Origin: Cohnella xylanilytica
GTDB lineage: Bacteria > Bacillota > Bacilli > Paenibacillales > Paenibacillaceae
DNA length: 64,000 nt
NCBI RefSeq assembly: GCF_014212175.1
Contig: NZ_JACJVR010000098.1
Coordinates: 1-64,000 of the forward strand
Direction of reading: 5' to 3'
Part shown: positions 7,734-16,806 of the stretch, piece after piece
Layout of the letters: every line of letters starts with the position of its first letter
Position numbering within the stretch: position 1 is the first letter of the stretch
Notes under the pieces: model-generated
Databases searched by the model: none
What the model saw: only the letters and a program-made list of their open reading frames with translations
Told to the model about the DNA's origin: nothing
Made by a program: the position numbers and the translations under genes

Positions 7734-8453
7734 ATGAGCGATCAGGAGAAAAAAGGGGAAGCGCCCAAGCTCCCGCAGCTGTTCTCGCCGGACGGCAAAC
7801 CGCTGAAGGTATTGTCGACGTCGCTCGGCATCGCCTTGCTGGCGAACGCGCTGTATTCGGCCGGAACGCCGGGATCCGCGTCGGCGGATACGGCCGTGCC
7901 GTCCGCTTCGCCGACGGCGTCCGGCGCGGCCGCCTCGGAAGCCCCGGTGCTGGCCGAATGGTCGTCGGAGGAAGTGAAGGCCTACTTCGATCCTTCGGTC
8001 GACTGGAACATCCCGCTGACCGAGGAAGAGCTGGAGGAGCCGCCTGCGACGGAAGCGGCGGCCGGCGTATCCGGCGGAGGCACCGGCGGGTCGGGCGGGT
8101 CCGGCGGAGGCACGACGGTCATTCATACGTCGTCCGGCTTCGGCTGGGACGATCTGCTGTTGTACCACATGATCATGGGCAACGGGAATACGTATTCTTC
8201 CGGGGCTTATTACGGCGGCCGGACGGCGTACGACGCCTCTACCGGCCAAGTCTACAAGCCGCGCAGCTACGGCACGGACGCGTTCCAGAACAAGCCGGTC
8301 GTCGGCTCCGCCGTCCGGCCGAAGACCTCGAGCTCGACCGGCTCGATCACGCGCCGCTCGACTTCGTCTTCCGCGGGCGGCATCGGCGGGAAGTCGAGCG
8401 GCTTCAGCTCCTCGAGCTCTTCGAAGTCGAGCGGCGGCGGGTTCGGCGGATGA
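7734..8453 (+). CDS. Ser/Gly-rich protein, possible YjfM/YgiB-type partner
   Basis: A 239-residue protein with one hydrophobic segment (about 28-45), an Ala/Ser-rich stretch, a GGGTGGSGGSGGG run, a central aromatic segment FGWDDLLLYHMIMGNGNTYS, and a Ser/Gly tail ending KSSGGGFGG. This arrangement resembles the low-complexity partners (DUF1190: YjfM/YgiB) found beside glutathionylspermidine-synthase-like genes in Escherichia coli, although I cannot claim homology. GGGAGAGAAG precedes the ATG, and its stop overlaps the next start as ATGA (8450-8453). Confidence 0.65.
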   Translation: MSDQEKKGEAPKLPQLFSPDGKPLKVLSTSLGIALLANALYSAGTPGSASADTAVPSASPTASGAAASEAPVLAEWSSEEVKAYFDPSVDWNIPLTEEELEEPPATEAAAGVSGGGTGGSGGSGGGTTVIHTSSGFGWDDLLLYHMIMGNGNTYSSGAYYGGRTAYDASTGQVYKPRSYGTDAFQNKPVVGSAVRPKTSSSTGSITRRSTSSSAGGIGGKSSGFSSSSSSKSSGGGFGG

Positions 8454-9646
8454 ACCGGCCGGCGTTCGAGGTGCTCGGAGCGCCCCGTCCCGACCGCGCC
8501 GCGCGCGTGAAGGAGCTTGAAGCCATGGGCTTCGGCTGGGCGGACCTGGACGGCGATCCGTACTGGATCGACCAGCTGGTCGTTATGGACGGCGCCGTCT
8601 ACGAGGAGCTGGAGCGGGCTTCCGCCGCTCTCTGGGGAATCTTCGACAAGGCCGCCCGGTTCGTCGCCGGCAAGCACGATCTGTACGGGATGATCGGCAT
8701 CCCCCGGGTGCTGTGGGAGAGCCTCGACCGGATTCCGCTCGAGCCGGAAGGGCTTATCAGCCGGTATGCCCGGTTCGACTGGGCCGTATCGGAGACGGGC
8801 GAGATCCGCTTGCTGGAGCTGAACGCGGATACGCCGACGGGCTACGCGGAAGCGGCGGCCGCTACGCCGTGGATGTGCGAGCAATACGGAGCGCGCTGCG
8901 CGAACCTGGAGATGCCGTCGCTCGTGCGGGCGGCCTGGGCCGAGTGGCGGCCGGACGCGGCGGCTTGCGTCGCCTACGGCGAGCACTTGGAAGACACGGG
9001 GACGGTCGACCTGCTGATTCGGCACGGCGGCCTCGATACGAAGGGCGTCGACTGCCTCGACCTGTGGGTCGACGAAGGGACGCTTCGCGGCAAGGACGGC
9101 GAGGAGATCCGCCGCTTGTTCGCCCTGTATCCGAAGGAATGGATGGCGGTCGACGAAGGCGGCGACGCGCTCGCATACGCCATCGAGACGGAGCGGCTTC
9201 GGCTGTTCAACTCCCCTCACGCGATTCTTCTCCAGTCCAAGGGGATGCAAGCCTTGATCTGGGGCCTGTACGAGCTGCAGCTGGCGTTCGGGCCGGAGGA
9301 GCGGGAGGCGATCGGCCGGTATATGCTTCCGACCTACAACAAGCCGCTGTTCGACGGCAGCTTCGTCTCGAAGTCGATGTTCGGACGGGAAGGCGGCTCC
9401 GTCTCCCTGTTCGACGCCGAAGGACGGCTGGAGCTCCAGGACAAGGACGGCTACGACACGAGCCGGCTGTTCCCGCTCGTCTATCAGCAGCGGGCGGAGC
9501 TCGCGAAGATCCGGCTGGCCGCCGGGGAGTTCCACCTGCTGACCGGGATGTTCGTGATCAACGGCGTTCCCTGCGGCTTGCTCGGACGCGCGGGCGGCCC
9601 GATTACGGGGAACGCGAGTCATTTTGTGGCGATCGGAGTGAGATGA
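8450..9646 (+). CDS. Glutathionylspermidine synthase family ATP-grasp protein (YjfC/YgiC-like)
   Basis: A 398-residue protein of the glutathionylspermidine synthase C-terminal domain family: LLELNADTPTGYAEAAAATPW is the conserved ATP-grasp segment, and PTYNKPLFDGSFVSKSMFGREGGSV and GMFVINGVPCGLLGRAGGPITGNASHFV match the conserved C-terminal motifs. It lacks the amidase domain of the bifunctional enzyme, as YjfC and YgiC do, so it probably ligates an amine to a peptide, but the substrate is unknown. The ATG at 8450 overlaps the preceding stop. It is the only clear enzyme of the five-gene operon. Confidence 0.85.
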   Translation: MNRPAFEVLGAPRPDRAARVKELEAMGFGWADLDGDPYWIDQLVVMDGAVYEELERASAALWGIFDKAARFVAGKHDLYGMIGIPRVLWESLDRIPLEPEGLISRYARFDWAVSETGEIRLLELNADTPTGYAEAAAATPWMCEQYGARCANLEMPSLVRAAWAEWRPDAAACVAYGEHLEDTGTVDLLIRHGGLDTKGVDCLDLWVDEGTLRGKDGEEIRRLFALYPKEWMAVDEGGDALAYAIETERLRLFNSPHAILLQSKGMQALIWGLYELQLAFGPEEREAIGRYMLPTYNKPLFDGSFVSKSMFGREGGSVSLFDAEGRLELQDKDGYDTSRLFPLVYQQRAELAKIRLAAGEFHLLTGMFVINGVPCGLLGRAGGPITGNASHFVAIGVR

Positions 9647-10363
9647 ATGAACGACTACGAACGAAGAAGGAGATACGAGAACGAGAAGGCCTCCGCCCGA
9701 ATCGCGCCCATCATCATCGGCGGGATTCTGCTTATCGTTTTCCTGGGCATCCTCGTGAACTCCTGCTCGAGCGGCGGAAGCCAGTGGGAGGATTCGGCGG
9801 TCTACTGGTCGGACGACAACCCGTCCAACTACTCGTCCGGCTCCCAGACGGCTCAGAGCTCGAATACCGTGCCGTGGGATTACCGGATCGTGGAAGGCAC
9901 CGTCGGCGACCTCATCGGAGGAGACATGACGCTGCTGCCGGACAACGATCTGCTGCCGAACGACAACAATTACGCCACCGGAGACAAAGTGTGGGCGCTG
10001 CAATACATGGGGGCCGTCATGAAGACGGACGCGAACGACCGGACGGACGTCACGCTGACCTCCTGGAAGCCGATCAAGTCGTTCAAGACGAAGGAGGCGG
10101 CCGAGGCGGATCTCGCCAAGCTGAAGCTGAGCCTGAAGACGGAGATCGACCTCGTCGGCGTGTACAAGACGACGTACAAGGGCCAGACCCGCGAATTCGC
10201 GGTGCTGACTCTCCCCTCGGGGCAGAAGATCAAGCAGCCGATCGACGAGGAGCGATACGCCAAGCTCAAGACGCAGAAGAAGGTCGGCGTCGTTCTCGAG
10301 GAAGTGCACGATTACAGCAATTATGATATGGCATATGCCAAGTTCCGGGGGTGGGCCGCTTGA
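9647..10363 (+). CDS. Membrane-anchored protein of unknown function in yjf-like operon
   Basis: A 238-residue protein with a charged N-terminus (NDYERRRRYENEKAS), one transmembrane segment (about 21-40) ending at SCSSGG, a Ser/Asn-rich spacer, then a soluble domain of about 140 residues with beta-rich sequence (VWALQYMGAVM, LVGVYKTTYKGQTREFAVLTLPSG). The topology suggests an extracellular domain. The ATG directly abuts the previous stop. I do not recognise the family with confidence. Confidence 0.7.
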   Translation: MNDYERRRRYENEKASARIAPIIIGGILLIVFLGILVNSCSSGGSQWEDSAVYWSDDNPSNYSSGSQTAQSSNTVPWDYRIVEGTVGDLIGGDMTLLPDNDLLPNDNNYATGDKVWALQYMGAVMKTDANDRTDVTLTSWKPIKSFKTKEAAEADLAKLKLSLKTEIDLVGVYKTTYKGQTREFAVLTLPSGQKIKQPIDEERYAKLKTQKKVGVVLEEVHDYSNYDMAYAKFRGWAA

Positions 10364-10749
10364 TCGTTGTCGACATCGTCGTCAGCATTATCGTCATTAT
10401 CGTTCTGCAACTGCTTGGAATGGCCGTCTTCAGTTGGATGACTCCCTTCAACGATCTGGAGGAGCTGAAGAAGGGCAATACGGCCGTCGGGCTCGCCTTC
10501 GGCGGCAAGTTCTTGGGGACGGCGATCATCCTGGGCGTGTCGGCGTATACGAACAGCTCGATCTGGCACATGATCCTCTGGTTCGCCGTCGGCTACGTCT
10601 GCCTGATCGTCGCCTACTGGGTGCTGGAATTGGCGACGCCCGGACTGAAGCTGTCCGAGCATCTGAAGGACGGCAACGTGGCGGTCGGCATTCTGCTCTG
10701 CTTCGTCTTCATCGGCATGAGCTTCGCCATCAGCAGCCTTATCGTGTGA
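10351..10749 (+). CDS. DUF350 family membrane protein (YjfL-like)
   Basis: About 130 residues with four transmembrane segments and the internal duplication typical of DUF350: NDLEELKKGNTAVGLAFGGK in the first half and LSEHLKDGNVAVGILL in the second. DUF350 proteins such as YjfL accompany glutathionylspermidine-synthase-like genes in E. coli, and the same pairing holds here. The start is uncertain: GTG at 10351 overlaps the upstream gene by 13 bp; an in-frame TTG at 10360, placed after GGGGGTGGG, is equally possible. Last gene of the operon. Confidence 0.85.
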   Translation: MGRLIVVDIVVSIIVIIVLQLLGMAVFSWMTPFNDLEELKKGNTAVGLAFGGKFLGTAIILGVSAYTNSSIWHMILWFAVGYVCLIVAYWVLELATPGLKLSEHLKDGNVAVGILLCFVFIGMSFAISSLIV

Positions 10750-10781
10750 CCGCGGCGCCGCGCACGGCGCGCATCGCGAAC

Positions 10782-10811
10782 GAACCCCGCCGGGACGCCC
10801 CGGCGGGGTTC
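10782..10811. terminator. GC-rich hairpin between convergent genes
   Basis: GAACCCCGCCGGG (10782-10794) pairs perfectly with CCCGGCGGGGTTC (10799-10811) over a 4-nt loop. It lies between the ends of the DUF350 and SGNH genes and could stop transcription from both sides, although neither flank has a long T tract. Confidence 0.65.
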
Positions 10812-10827
10812 TCTGCGCTTCCGACCG

Positions 10828-11880
10828 TTATCCGGGCACGAGCAGCGCGGACACGACTTGCGCGTACCAGCGAACCAGGTAATCGTTCGGGTGGTTGATA
10901 TGGTTGCCCGTCATGTCGCGGTAGGGCTTCCGGAGCAGCAGCTCCTGATGGATCCGCGTCATGTCGGCGAGCGCGACGCCGGGACCGACGAGCTTGGCGA
11001 GCTCCTCCCGGTAGCTGGCTTGCATGGCGTAAAACGGGGTCTCCGGATTCGGCAGCATGGTGGAGACGAGAATGAATTCGGCCGGCGGATGGCCCGCCTT
11101 CACGTCCTGGATGATCGTCCGGATGTTGTTCCGGAAGGCGTCCGGAGAGACGACCGCGCCGTCGTTCATGCCGAACGCGACGACGACCAGGTCCGGCTTC
11201 TCGGGAGCGACCAAGGCGGCGGCCGACTCCGCGCCGACGATGGAATTCTTGCCGTAGAGCGACAGATTGACGGTGGAGACGGCCGAGGAATACGAGCCGT
11301 TCAGCTTCCTCTCCACCAGCTTCTCCCAACCCGGCATGAAGGGAGGGACGTTCAAATAACCGCTCGCGTCGGCCCCCAAGGTAATGCTGTCCCCGAAGAA
11401 CGCGATCTTCAGCGGGCTGCCCGCGGTCAATCGGCCTATCGTGCGGGGCAGGAGGCCCGGCTCGAAGACGGGGACGGGACCTCCCCAATCGTTCGAGGCG
11501 ATCCGATACGTCACGGCCAGCTGCTTCTCGTGGAAGAAGCCTCCGCTCATTTTCCCCAGAATATGTCCGCCCCCTGTCCTGTACAGCGTGTCCGGGCCCG
11601 GTACCGGAGGATACAGCTCGTCTTCCGTCAAGAACGGGGCCCTCGAACCCGCGGGGAGCCGGATCGCGTTCGCGACGGGGTCGTACAGCCAATCGATTCC
11701 GTAGACGTATTCGGTCCTCAGCGCGGAATCGGTGAGAGACACGATCTGCTCCGGCCTGAACAGCAGGCGGGCTTCGGGCAGCCCCGCCCCCGCCGATACC
11801 ATCAGCAGCGATTCGTCGTACTGGGTCGTCGACAGCCAGAACGGGGCCATCGCCCTTGCAAAGTCGAAGCCGGTTCCCAT
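10828..11880 (-). CDS. SGNH/GDSL family hydrolase
   Basis: A 350-residue protein: an N-terminal beta-rich half (1-150) followed by an SGNH domain. FFGDSITLG carries nucleophile S165, VVAFGMNDG is block III with the oxyanion Asn, and NHINHPND holds the catalytic His (about 330). The usual Asp three residues before that His is absent, as seen in some SGNH subfamilies. No signal peptide is visible, so the enzyme is probably cytoplasmic; an esterase or deacetylase acting on sugars is likely. Transcribed alone, divergent from the SWIM gene. Confidence 0.85.
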   Translation of the reverse strand: MGTGFDFARAMAPFWLSTTQYDESLLMVSAGAGLPEARLLFRPEQIVSLTDSALRTEYVYGIDWLYDPVANAIRLPAGSRAPFLTEDELYPPVPGPDTLYRTGGGHILGKMSGGFFHEKQLAVTYRIASNDWGGPVPVFEPGLLPRTIGRLTAGSPLKIAFFGDSITLGADASGYLNVPPFMPGWEKLVERKLNGSYSSAVSTVNLSLYGKNSIVGAESAAALVAPEKPDLVVVAFGMNDGAVVSPDAFRNNIRTIIQDVKAGHPPAEFILVSTMLPNPETPFYAMQASYREELAKLVGPGVALADMTRIHQELLLRKPYRDMTGNHINHPNDYLVRWYAQVVSALLVPG

Positions 11881-11952
11881 AGCGGCCAGCCCCCTCCCTC
11901 TCTTCTACTCTCAATATATCGCGCCCGGGAGCTCGGGGTTTGTCCGTTTGTC

Positions 11953-11983
11953 TTGCGAGGCGCGAAGATTGGGATGGTATAAT
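11953..11983 (+). promoter_or_regulatory. Candidate promoter of the SWIM/SNF2 operon
   Basis: TATAAT at 11978-11983 is preceded by TGG (extended -10), and TTGCGA at 11953-11958 is a weak -35 at 19 bp. It is 35 bp before the ATG at 12018, where GGGAGAAGAGAG provides a ribosome site. Confidence 0.5.
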
Positions 11984-12017
11984 GGAGAGATAAACGAAGA
12001 GCCCGGGAGAAGAGAGC

Positions 12018-13628
12018 ATGACGATACCCACCGACCACAGGCTGGACGACGCCCAATGGAACAAGCTGCTTCGGGATGCGGCGGACGCCTTCGACGACCT
12101 CTCGATCAAGAGAGGCTTCCAATGGTACAAAAAAGGATTGGTTGGCCCGCTCGACGTCGCGGCTCCCCGCCGCGTCGAAGCCGTCGTCGAAGACGCGGGG
12201 CCTTGCACGGTCCGGTTGAATCTCGACGATATGCGGGCGAGCGAATGCGAGTGTTCGTCGGAGAGTCCATGCAAGCATATGGCGGCCGTCCTGATGGCGT
12301 ACGCCGACGAGCGCGGCCGATCGATTCATGCGCTCGCGAACGCCAGGACGACCTTCCTCATGCAGCAGGCCGAGGAAGCCGGCGTACGGGCGAGCTCCGC
12401 CAAGACGGGCGGCGGTTCGTCGCCGCTTCCCGAGATTCGCCGGCGAGCGCTGGCGATTCCCGCGATGAGCGTCGCGGAGTGGCACGAATGGTTCGCGCTC
12501 TGCGCCGATCGTCTCGATAACGCGACCCTGAATCCCCGATACGTGACGGACTTCCTCTCCGTCGTTCGGGACGCCACGCCCTCGCTGTCGCCGGCGGCCG
12601 AGCGGCTGTTCGGGCTGAACGCTTATCTGTTCGTCCTGCGGAAGCTAACCGCCGGAACGTTCATGGGGTACTACACGAGCATCGCGGCCGCCGACGCGAA
12701 GGATGCGATCCTGCACGGCCTCGAGCAGGAGCTGGATCTCGCCTCCGAACCCGAAGGGCGAGCCCGCCTGCTCGAGACGGCGTCGTACTTGCGCGGCGCC
12801 ATGCTGACGGAGACCCAAGGGGAGTCCTCCCTGCTGGAGACTTACGTCGAGCTGTGGGCGCGCTGGATCTGGCCGAACGTTCAAGACCCGGGGATCTACG
12901 CCGAAGAGCTGCGAATGCTCCGGGAGGAGGAGAGCGCGCGGGGAGCGAGCCTGTCCCGGCTCGCCCTGCTCGTCGCCCGAAGCTGGATGCACCTGTATCG
13001 GAAGGAAGACCGCGAGGCGTGGAGCTTGCTCGCGGAAGCGGACAAGCACCGGCTCCGCCACGGCGACGTGCTGCGCTTGCTGCAGCACTTGGCCGAAGCC
13101 GGCGAATGGCCGCGGCTGGCGGACTGGCTGGCCGAATGCGCCGCGCCGCTGATCGGCCGCCGCTACGGCAGCCAGGACAAGTACGGGCAATATTGGGAAG
13201 CCGTCGTGGAGCGGCTGCCCGAGGCGGAGGAGAGGATGTGGGACGCGATCGCCGGCCAGCTCCCCTACTCCGGCCATCTGTACGAAGAGAAGCTGAGAGC
13301 CCGCGGCCGGTGGGAGCAGTGGATCGACTACCAGCTCAGCCTCGGAAGCGATCCGCTCGACTATCGGGCGACGGAGCTGCAGCCGCTGGAGAAGGAGGCG
13401 CCCGAGACGCTGCTTCCGTTCTACCACCAAGCCGTCGAACGGTACGTGCTGACCAAGAACAGGCAAGGCTACAAGCTCGCGGTGAAGCTGCTCAAGCGCT
13501 TGGCCAAGCTGTACAAGAAGCTGAAGCGGGAACAACGCTGGGAATCGTTCCTCGAAGCGTTCGCAAGCCGCCACGGCCGGCTTCGGGCGCTTCAGGAGGA
13601 GCTTAGGAAGGGGAAGCTGATCCCATGA
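12018..13628 (+). CDS. SWIM zinc-finger protein (YwqB-like)
   Basis: A 536-residue protein with an N-terminal SWIM finger CxCx5CxH (C77, C79, C85, H87 in CECSSESPCKH), a zinc module that binds DNA or protein. The rest is alpha-helical and repeat-like, with no enzymatic motif seen. Its stop overlaps the start of the SNF2 helicase (ATGA, 13625-13628). The same pairing occurs as ywqB-ywqA in Bacillus subtilis, so it is probably a cofactor of the helicase in DNA remodelling or repair; the precise role is not established. Confidence 0.88.
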   Translation: MTIPTDHRLDDAQWNKLLRDAADAFDDLSIKRGFQWYKKGLVGPLDVAAPRRVEAVVEDAGPCTVRLNLDDMRASECECSSESPCKHMAAVLMAYADERGRSIHALANARTTFLMQQAEEAGVRASSAKTGGGSSPLPEIRRRALAIPAMSVAEWHEWFALCADRLDNATLNPRYVTDFLSVVRDATPSLSPAAERLFGLNAYLFVLRKLTAGTFMGYYTSIAAADAKDAILHGLEQELDLASEPEGRARLLETASYLRGAMLTETQGESSLLETYVELWARWIWPNVQDPGIYAEELRMLREEESARGASLSRLALLVARSWMHLYRKEDREAWSLLAEADKHRLRHGDVLRLLQHLAEAGEWPRLADWLAECAAPLIGRRYGSQDKYGQYWEAVVERLPEAEERMWDAIAGQLPYSGHLYEEKLRARGRWEQWIDYQLSLGSDPLDYRATELQPLEKEAPETLLPFYHQAVERYVLTKNRQGYKLAVKLLKRLAKLYKKLKREQRWESFLEAFASRHGRLRALQEELRKGKLIP

Positions 13629-16600
13629 TCGCTAGCAAACAAGTCGACACGTTCGCCGTCCGGATCGTCCTGAGCGAACACGGGGACGCCCTGTTCTACG
13701 CCGAGACGGACCCCTACGAGGAGTCGCCCGGGCTTCTGCTGAAGCAGAAGCTGTTCGCCTGGCACGAACCCTCCTTCTACGGCACCGAGCTCGAGATCCG
13801 GAAGGTCGGCGAGGTCGAGGCCGTCTTGCTTCCTTCCGAGGAAGTGATTCCGTTCCTCGCGGACGGCCGGCGGCTCGAGCACGTGGAATGGATCTGGAAG
13901 GACGAGGCCGAGACGCTTCTTCGTCTCGCCCCCCTGCTGGCGGAATGCCTGGAGGGCGGCAAATACGTTCCCGATCTGGCGGCGTACCGGGCCGGGAGGC
14001 TGCGCTGGATCTGGGACCCGGACGCGCTCGAGGAGCCGAGGCGGGCGGAGTTGGAGGGGAGCGGATTGGAGGAAGCCGTCCTCGAGGGTCTGCGGGCGGC
14101 CTTCTCCGCCGCGGTGTTCCATCGCCGCTACGGAACGGAGGAAGCGGCGGCGGATCTGCGCCGGGAGTTCCCTCTCCTCTTCGCGAAGGGCGAAGCCGCC
14201 GTTCAAGCGTCGGCCGGGCTCGACGCCCGTTCCTGGCTTGTCCGGATCGGCTGGAAGACGGACACCGCGCCGTTCCGCCCCGTGCTGCAGCTATTGGAGC
14301 CTTGGGAAGGGATGGAGTTCCCGAGGTGGCGGCTGAAGCTCGTGCTGCAGGACAAGCGGGACGCGGCGACGGTCTACAAGGTTCGGCTGGCGTCGGACGG
14401 GGAAGCCCGCGGCAAGTGGCCGCCCGAGTGGACGGCGCAGGTGCGGGAGCGGTCGCGCGGCTGGCTGGATCAGCTGCGGGCATGCCTGCCGGCTGCGCGG
14501 TTCGCCGGGAGCGACGACGTGCTGGCCGGGACGCTGGGCGACGAGGATGCCTGGCGGTTCTTGACCGTGGAGAGCCGGCGCCTGCTGGAGACCGGCTGGC
14601 AGGTGCTGCTTCCGGCCTGGTGGGAGGCCGCCCGGAAGAAGAAGCCGCGGCTGCGCGCCAAGGTGAAGGAGGATCAGGGCGCGGAACGAGGCGGCGGCAA
14701 GTCGCTGTTCGGGCTGAACGCCATCCTCAGCTTCGACTGGCGCATCGCCATCGGCGACGCCGATCTGAACGAGGAAGAGTTCCTGGCGCTGGTCGCCCGC
14801 GGAGAGAGGCTCGTCAAGTTCCGCGGCCGGTGGATCGCTCTCGATCCGGAGCTGCTCGCGCAGATCCGCCGGGCGATGGAGGGGATGGACAAGTCGCAGG
14901 GGTTGACGTTCCAGGACGTGCTGCAGCTGCACCTGCTCGGAGACGGGGATGGCAGCTCGAGCGGCGGGACGGACGGAGAGCTCTCCGCGGAGGACGCCCT
15001 GCGAGCGGAAGAAGAAGCGGCGCGGGTCCGGATCGAGGTGGAGCTGAGCGAGCATCTGGCGAAGCTGATGAGCCGCTTGAACCAGCAAGCGGAATGGCCG
15101 AAGCCGGACATCCCTTCCGGGCTCCGCGCGGAGCTGCGCGGCTATCAGCGGGACGGCTTCGCTTGGCTCGCCGGGCTCCGCCAGCTCGGACTCGGCGCCT
15201 GTCTGGCGGACGATATGGGCCTCGGCAAGACGGTCCAGCTGATTACGTATTTGCTGCACGCGAAGGCGTCGCAGGAGGAAGCCGGCGGAGAGCGGCTGCC
15301 GTCGCTCATCGTCTGCCCGACCTCGGTGCTGGGCAACTGGCAGAAGGAGCTGAGCCGCTTCGCCCCGTCGCTTCGGGTTCTGCTTCATTACGGAAGCGGA
15401 CGCCTGGAAGGGGAAGCCTTCCGCGCCGCCGCGCGCGAAGCCGACGTCGTGTTGACCTCCTACGCGACCGCTTCCCTGGACCAGGAGACGATCAAGGACT
15501 TCCTGTGGGGAGCCGTCTGTCTCGACGAAGCGCAGAACATCAAGAACGCGCAGACGAAGCAATCGGCGGCTGTCCGCAGCTTCCCGGCCCGGCACCGGAT
15601 CGCGCTCACGGGTACTCCCATCGAGAACAGGCTCTCGGAGCTGTGGTCCATCTACGACTTCATGAATCCCGGCTTCCTGGGCGGAGCGCGCGCGTTCCAG
15701 GACCGCTTCGCGACGCCGATCGAGCGGGACCGCGATCCGAAGCGGACGGCCGATCTCCAACGGCTGATCAAGCCCTTCATGCTTCGCCGCAAGAAGAAGG
15801 ATCCGGCCATCCAGCTGGACCTGCCGGACAAGAACGAGATGAAGACTTACGTTCATCTCACGACCGAACAAGCGGCGGTCTACGATCGCTGCGTCAAGGA
15901 GCTGCTCGAGAAGCTGCAGAAGCTCGAAGGCATCCAGCGCAAGGGAGCGATCCTGGCCGCCCTGACCCAGCTGAAGCAAGCTTGCGACCACCCGGTACTG
16001 CTCGACAAGGAGTCCGGCCCGGAGGCCGAGACGGCGGGCGACTGGGCCGGACTCGGCGGGGAGGCGCTCGAATCGCTCGTCTCGCGCTCCTCCAAGCTCG
16101 AGAGGCTGCTCGCCATGGTGAAGGAGCTGCGGGAGGAAGGGGAGCGCTGCCTCATCTTCACGCAATATCTCGGGATGGGTCGGATGATTCAGGCCGCCCT
16201 CCGGCACGAGCTGAACGAACCCGTCCTCTACCTGAACGGAAGCACCTCCAAGTCGCAGCGGGATCGCATGATCCAGCAGTTCCAGTCCCATGACTTGCCC
16301 TCCGGCGAGCAGCCGAACGTGTTCATCCTCTCGCTCAAGGCGGGCGGCGTCGGCTTGAACCTGACGGCGGCCAACCACGTGTTCCACTTCGACCGCTGGT
16401 GGAATCCCGCCGTCGAGAACCAGGCCACCGACCGGGCCTACCGGATGGGTCAGACCAAGGACGTGCAGGTGCACAAGTTCATCTCGCTCGGAACGCTCGA
16501 GGAGCGGATCGACGAGATGCTGGAGAACAAGCAGCAGCTCAGCGACGACGTCATCTCCGGCTCCGAAGGCTGGATCACCGAGCTGTCGACGGAGGCGCTG

Positions 16601-16636
16601 AAGGATCTCTTCACTCTTCGCCGGACTCTGTCGTGA
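13625..16636 (+). CDS. SNF2/Rad54-family helicase (YwqA-like)
   Basis: A 1003-residue SWI2/SNF2 ATPase. Residues 1-480 form the bacterial SNF2-associated region. Motif I DDMGLGKTVQ is near 529, motif II DEAQ near 633, then TGTPIENRLSELWSIYDFMNPGFLG; the C-terminal helicase lobe has SLKAGGVGLNLTAANHVFHFDRWWNP and ATDRAYRMGQTKDVQVHKFI. Such proteins translocate on double-stranded DNA using ATP. It is translationally coupled to the SWIM protein, and a strong terminator follows, so the operon has two genes. Confidence 0.95.
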   Translation: MIASKQVDTFAVRIVLSEHGDALFYAETDPYEESPGLLLKQKLFAWHEPSFYGTELEIRKVGEVEAVLLPSEEVIPFLADGRRLEHVEWIWKDEAETLLRLAPLLAECLEGGKYVPDLAAYRAGRLRWIWDPDALEEPRRAELEGSGLEEAVLEGLRAAFSAAVFHRRYGTEEAAADLRREFPLLFAKGEAAVQASAGLDARSWLVRIGWKTDTAPFRPVLQLLEPWEGMEFPRWRLKLVLQDKRDAATVYKVRLASDGEARGKWPPEWTAQVRERSRGWLDQLRACLPAARFAGSDDVLAGTLGDEDAWRFLTVESRRLLETGWQVLLPAWWEAARKKKPRLRAKVKEDQGAERGGGKSLFGLNAILSFDWRIAIGDADLNEEEFLALVARGERLVKFRGRWIALDPELLAQIRRAMEGMDKSQGLTFQDVLQLHLLGDGDGSSSGGTDGELSAEDALRAEEEAARVRIEVELSEHLAKLMSRLNQQAEWPKPDIPSGLRAELRGYQRDGFAWLAGLRQLGLGACLADDMGLGKTVQLITYLLHAKASQEEAGGERLPSLIVCPTSVLGNWQKELSRFAPSLRVLLHYGSGRLEGEAFRAAAREADVVLTSYATASLDQETIKDFLWGAVCLDEAQNIKNAQTKQSAAVRSFPARHRIALTGTPIENRLSELWSIYDFMNPGFLGGARAFQDRFATPIERDRDPKRTADLQRLIKPFMLRRKKKDPAIQLDLPDKNEMKTYVHLTTEQAAVYDRCVKELLEKLQKLEGIQRKGAILAALTQLKQACDHPVLLDKESGPEAETAGDWAGLGGEALESLVSRSSKLERLLAMVKELREEGERCLIFTQYLGMGRMIQAALRHELNEPVLYLNGSTSKSQRDRMIQQFQSHDLPSGEQPNVFILSLKAGGVGLNLTAANHVFHFDRWWNPAVENQATDRAYRMGQTKDVQVHKFISLGTLEERIDEMLENKQQLSDDVISGSEGWITELSTEALKDLFTLRRTLS

Positions 16637-16653
16637 GCTCCGGCGGCGAATAC

Positions 16654-16695
16654 GGGACGAACCAGGCATTCGGGCTTGGCTCGTCCCCTTTTTTT
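16654..16695 (+). terminator. Rho-independent terminator after SNF2 helicase
   Basis: GGGACGA (16654-16660) pairs with TCGTCCC (16681-16687), with further inner pairing of CCAGGC and GCTTGG, followed by a T tract at 16689-16695. Confidence 0.9.
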
Positions 16696-16806
16696 ATTTG
16701 ATCCGCGCTGGGTCATTGGACAATCAAGATGGCTTGGCCTGCATCTACTATAGTGATTGTTGGAATCGGATAACCGGTCGAACCCGACAGCTAAGGGGGA
16801 TCCACG

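Noticed and set aside
13888..16669. Very long alternative frames on both strands across the SNF2 helicase (about 800 codons)
   Set aside because: Arg/Ala/Gly/Pro-rich translations without motifs, produced by high GC at third positions of the helicase gene.
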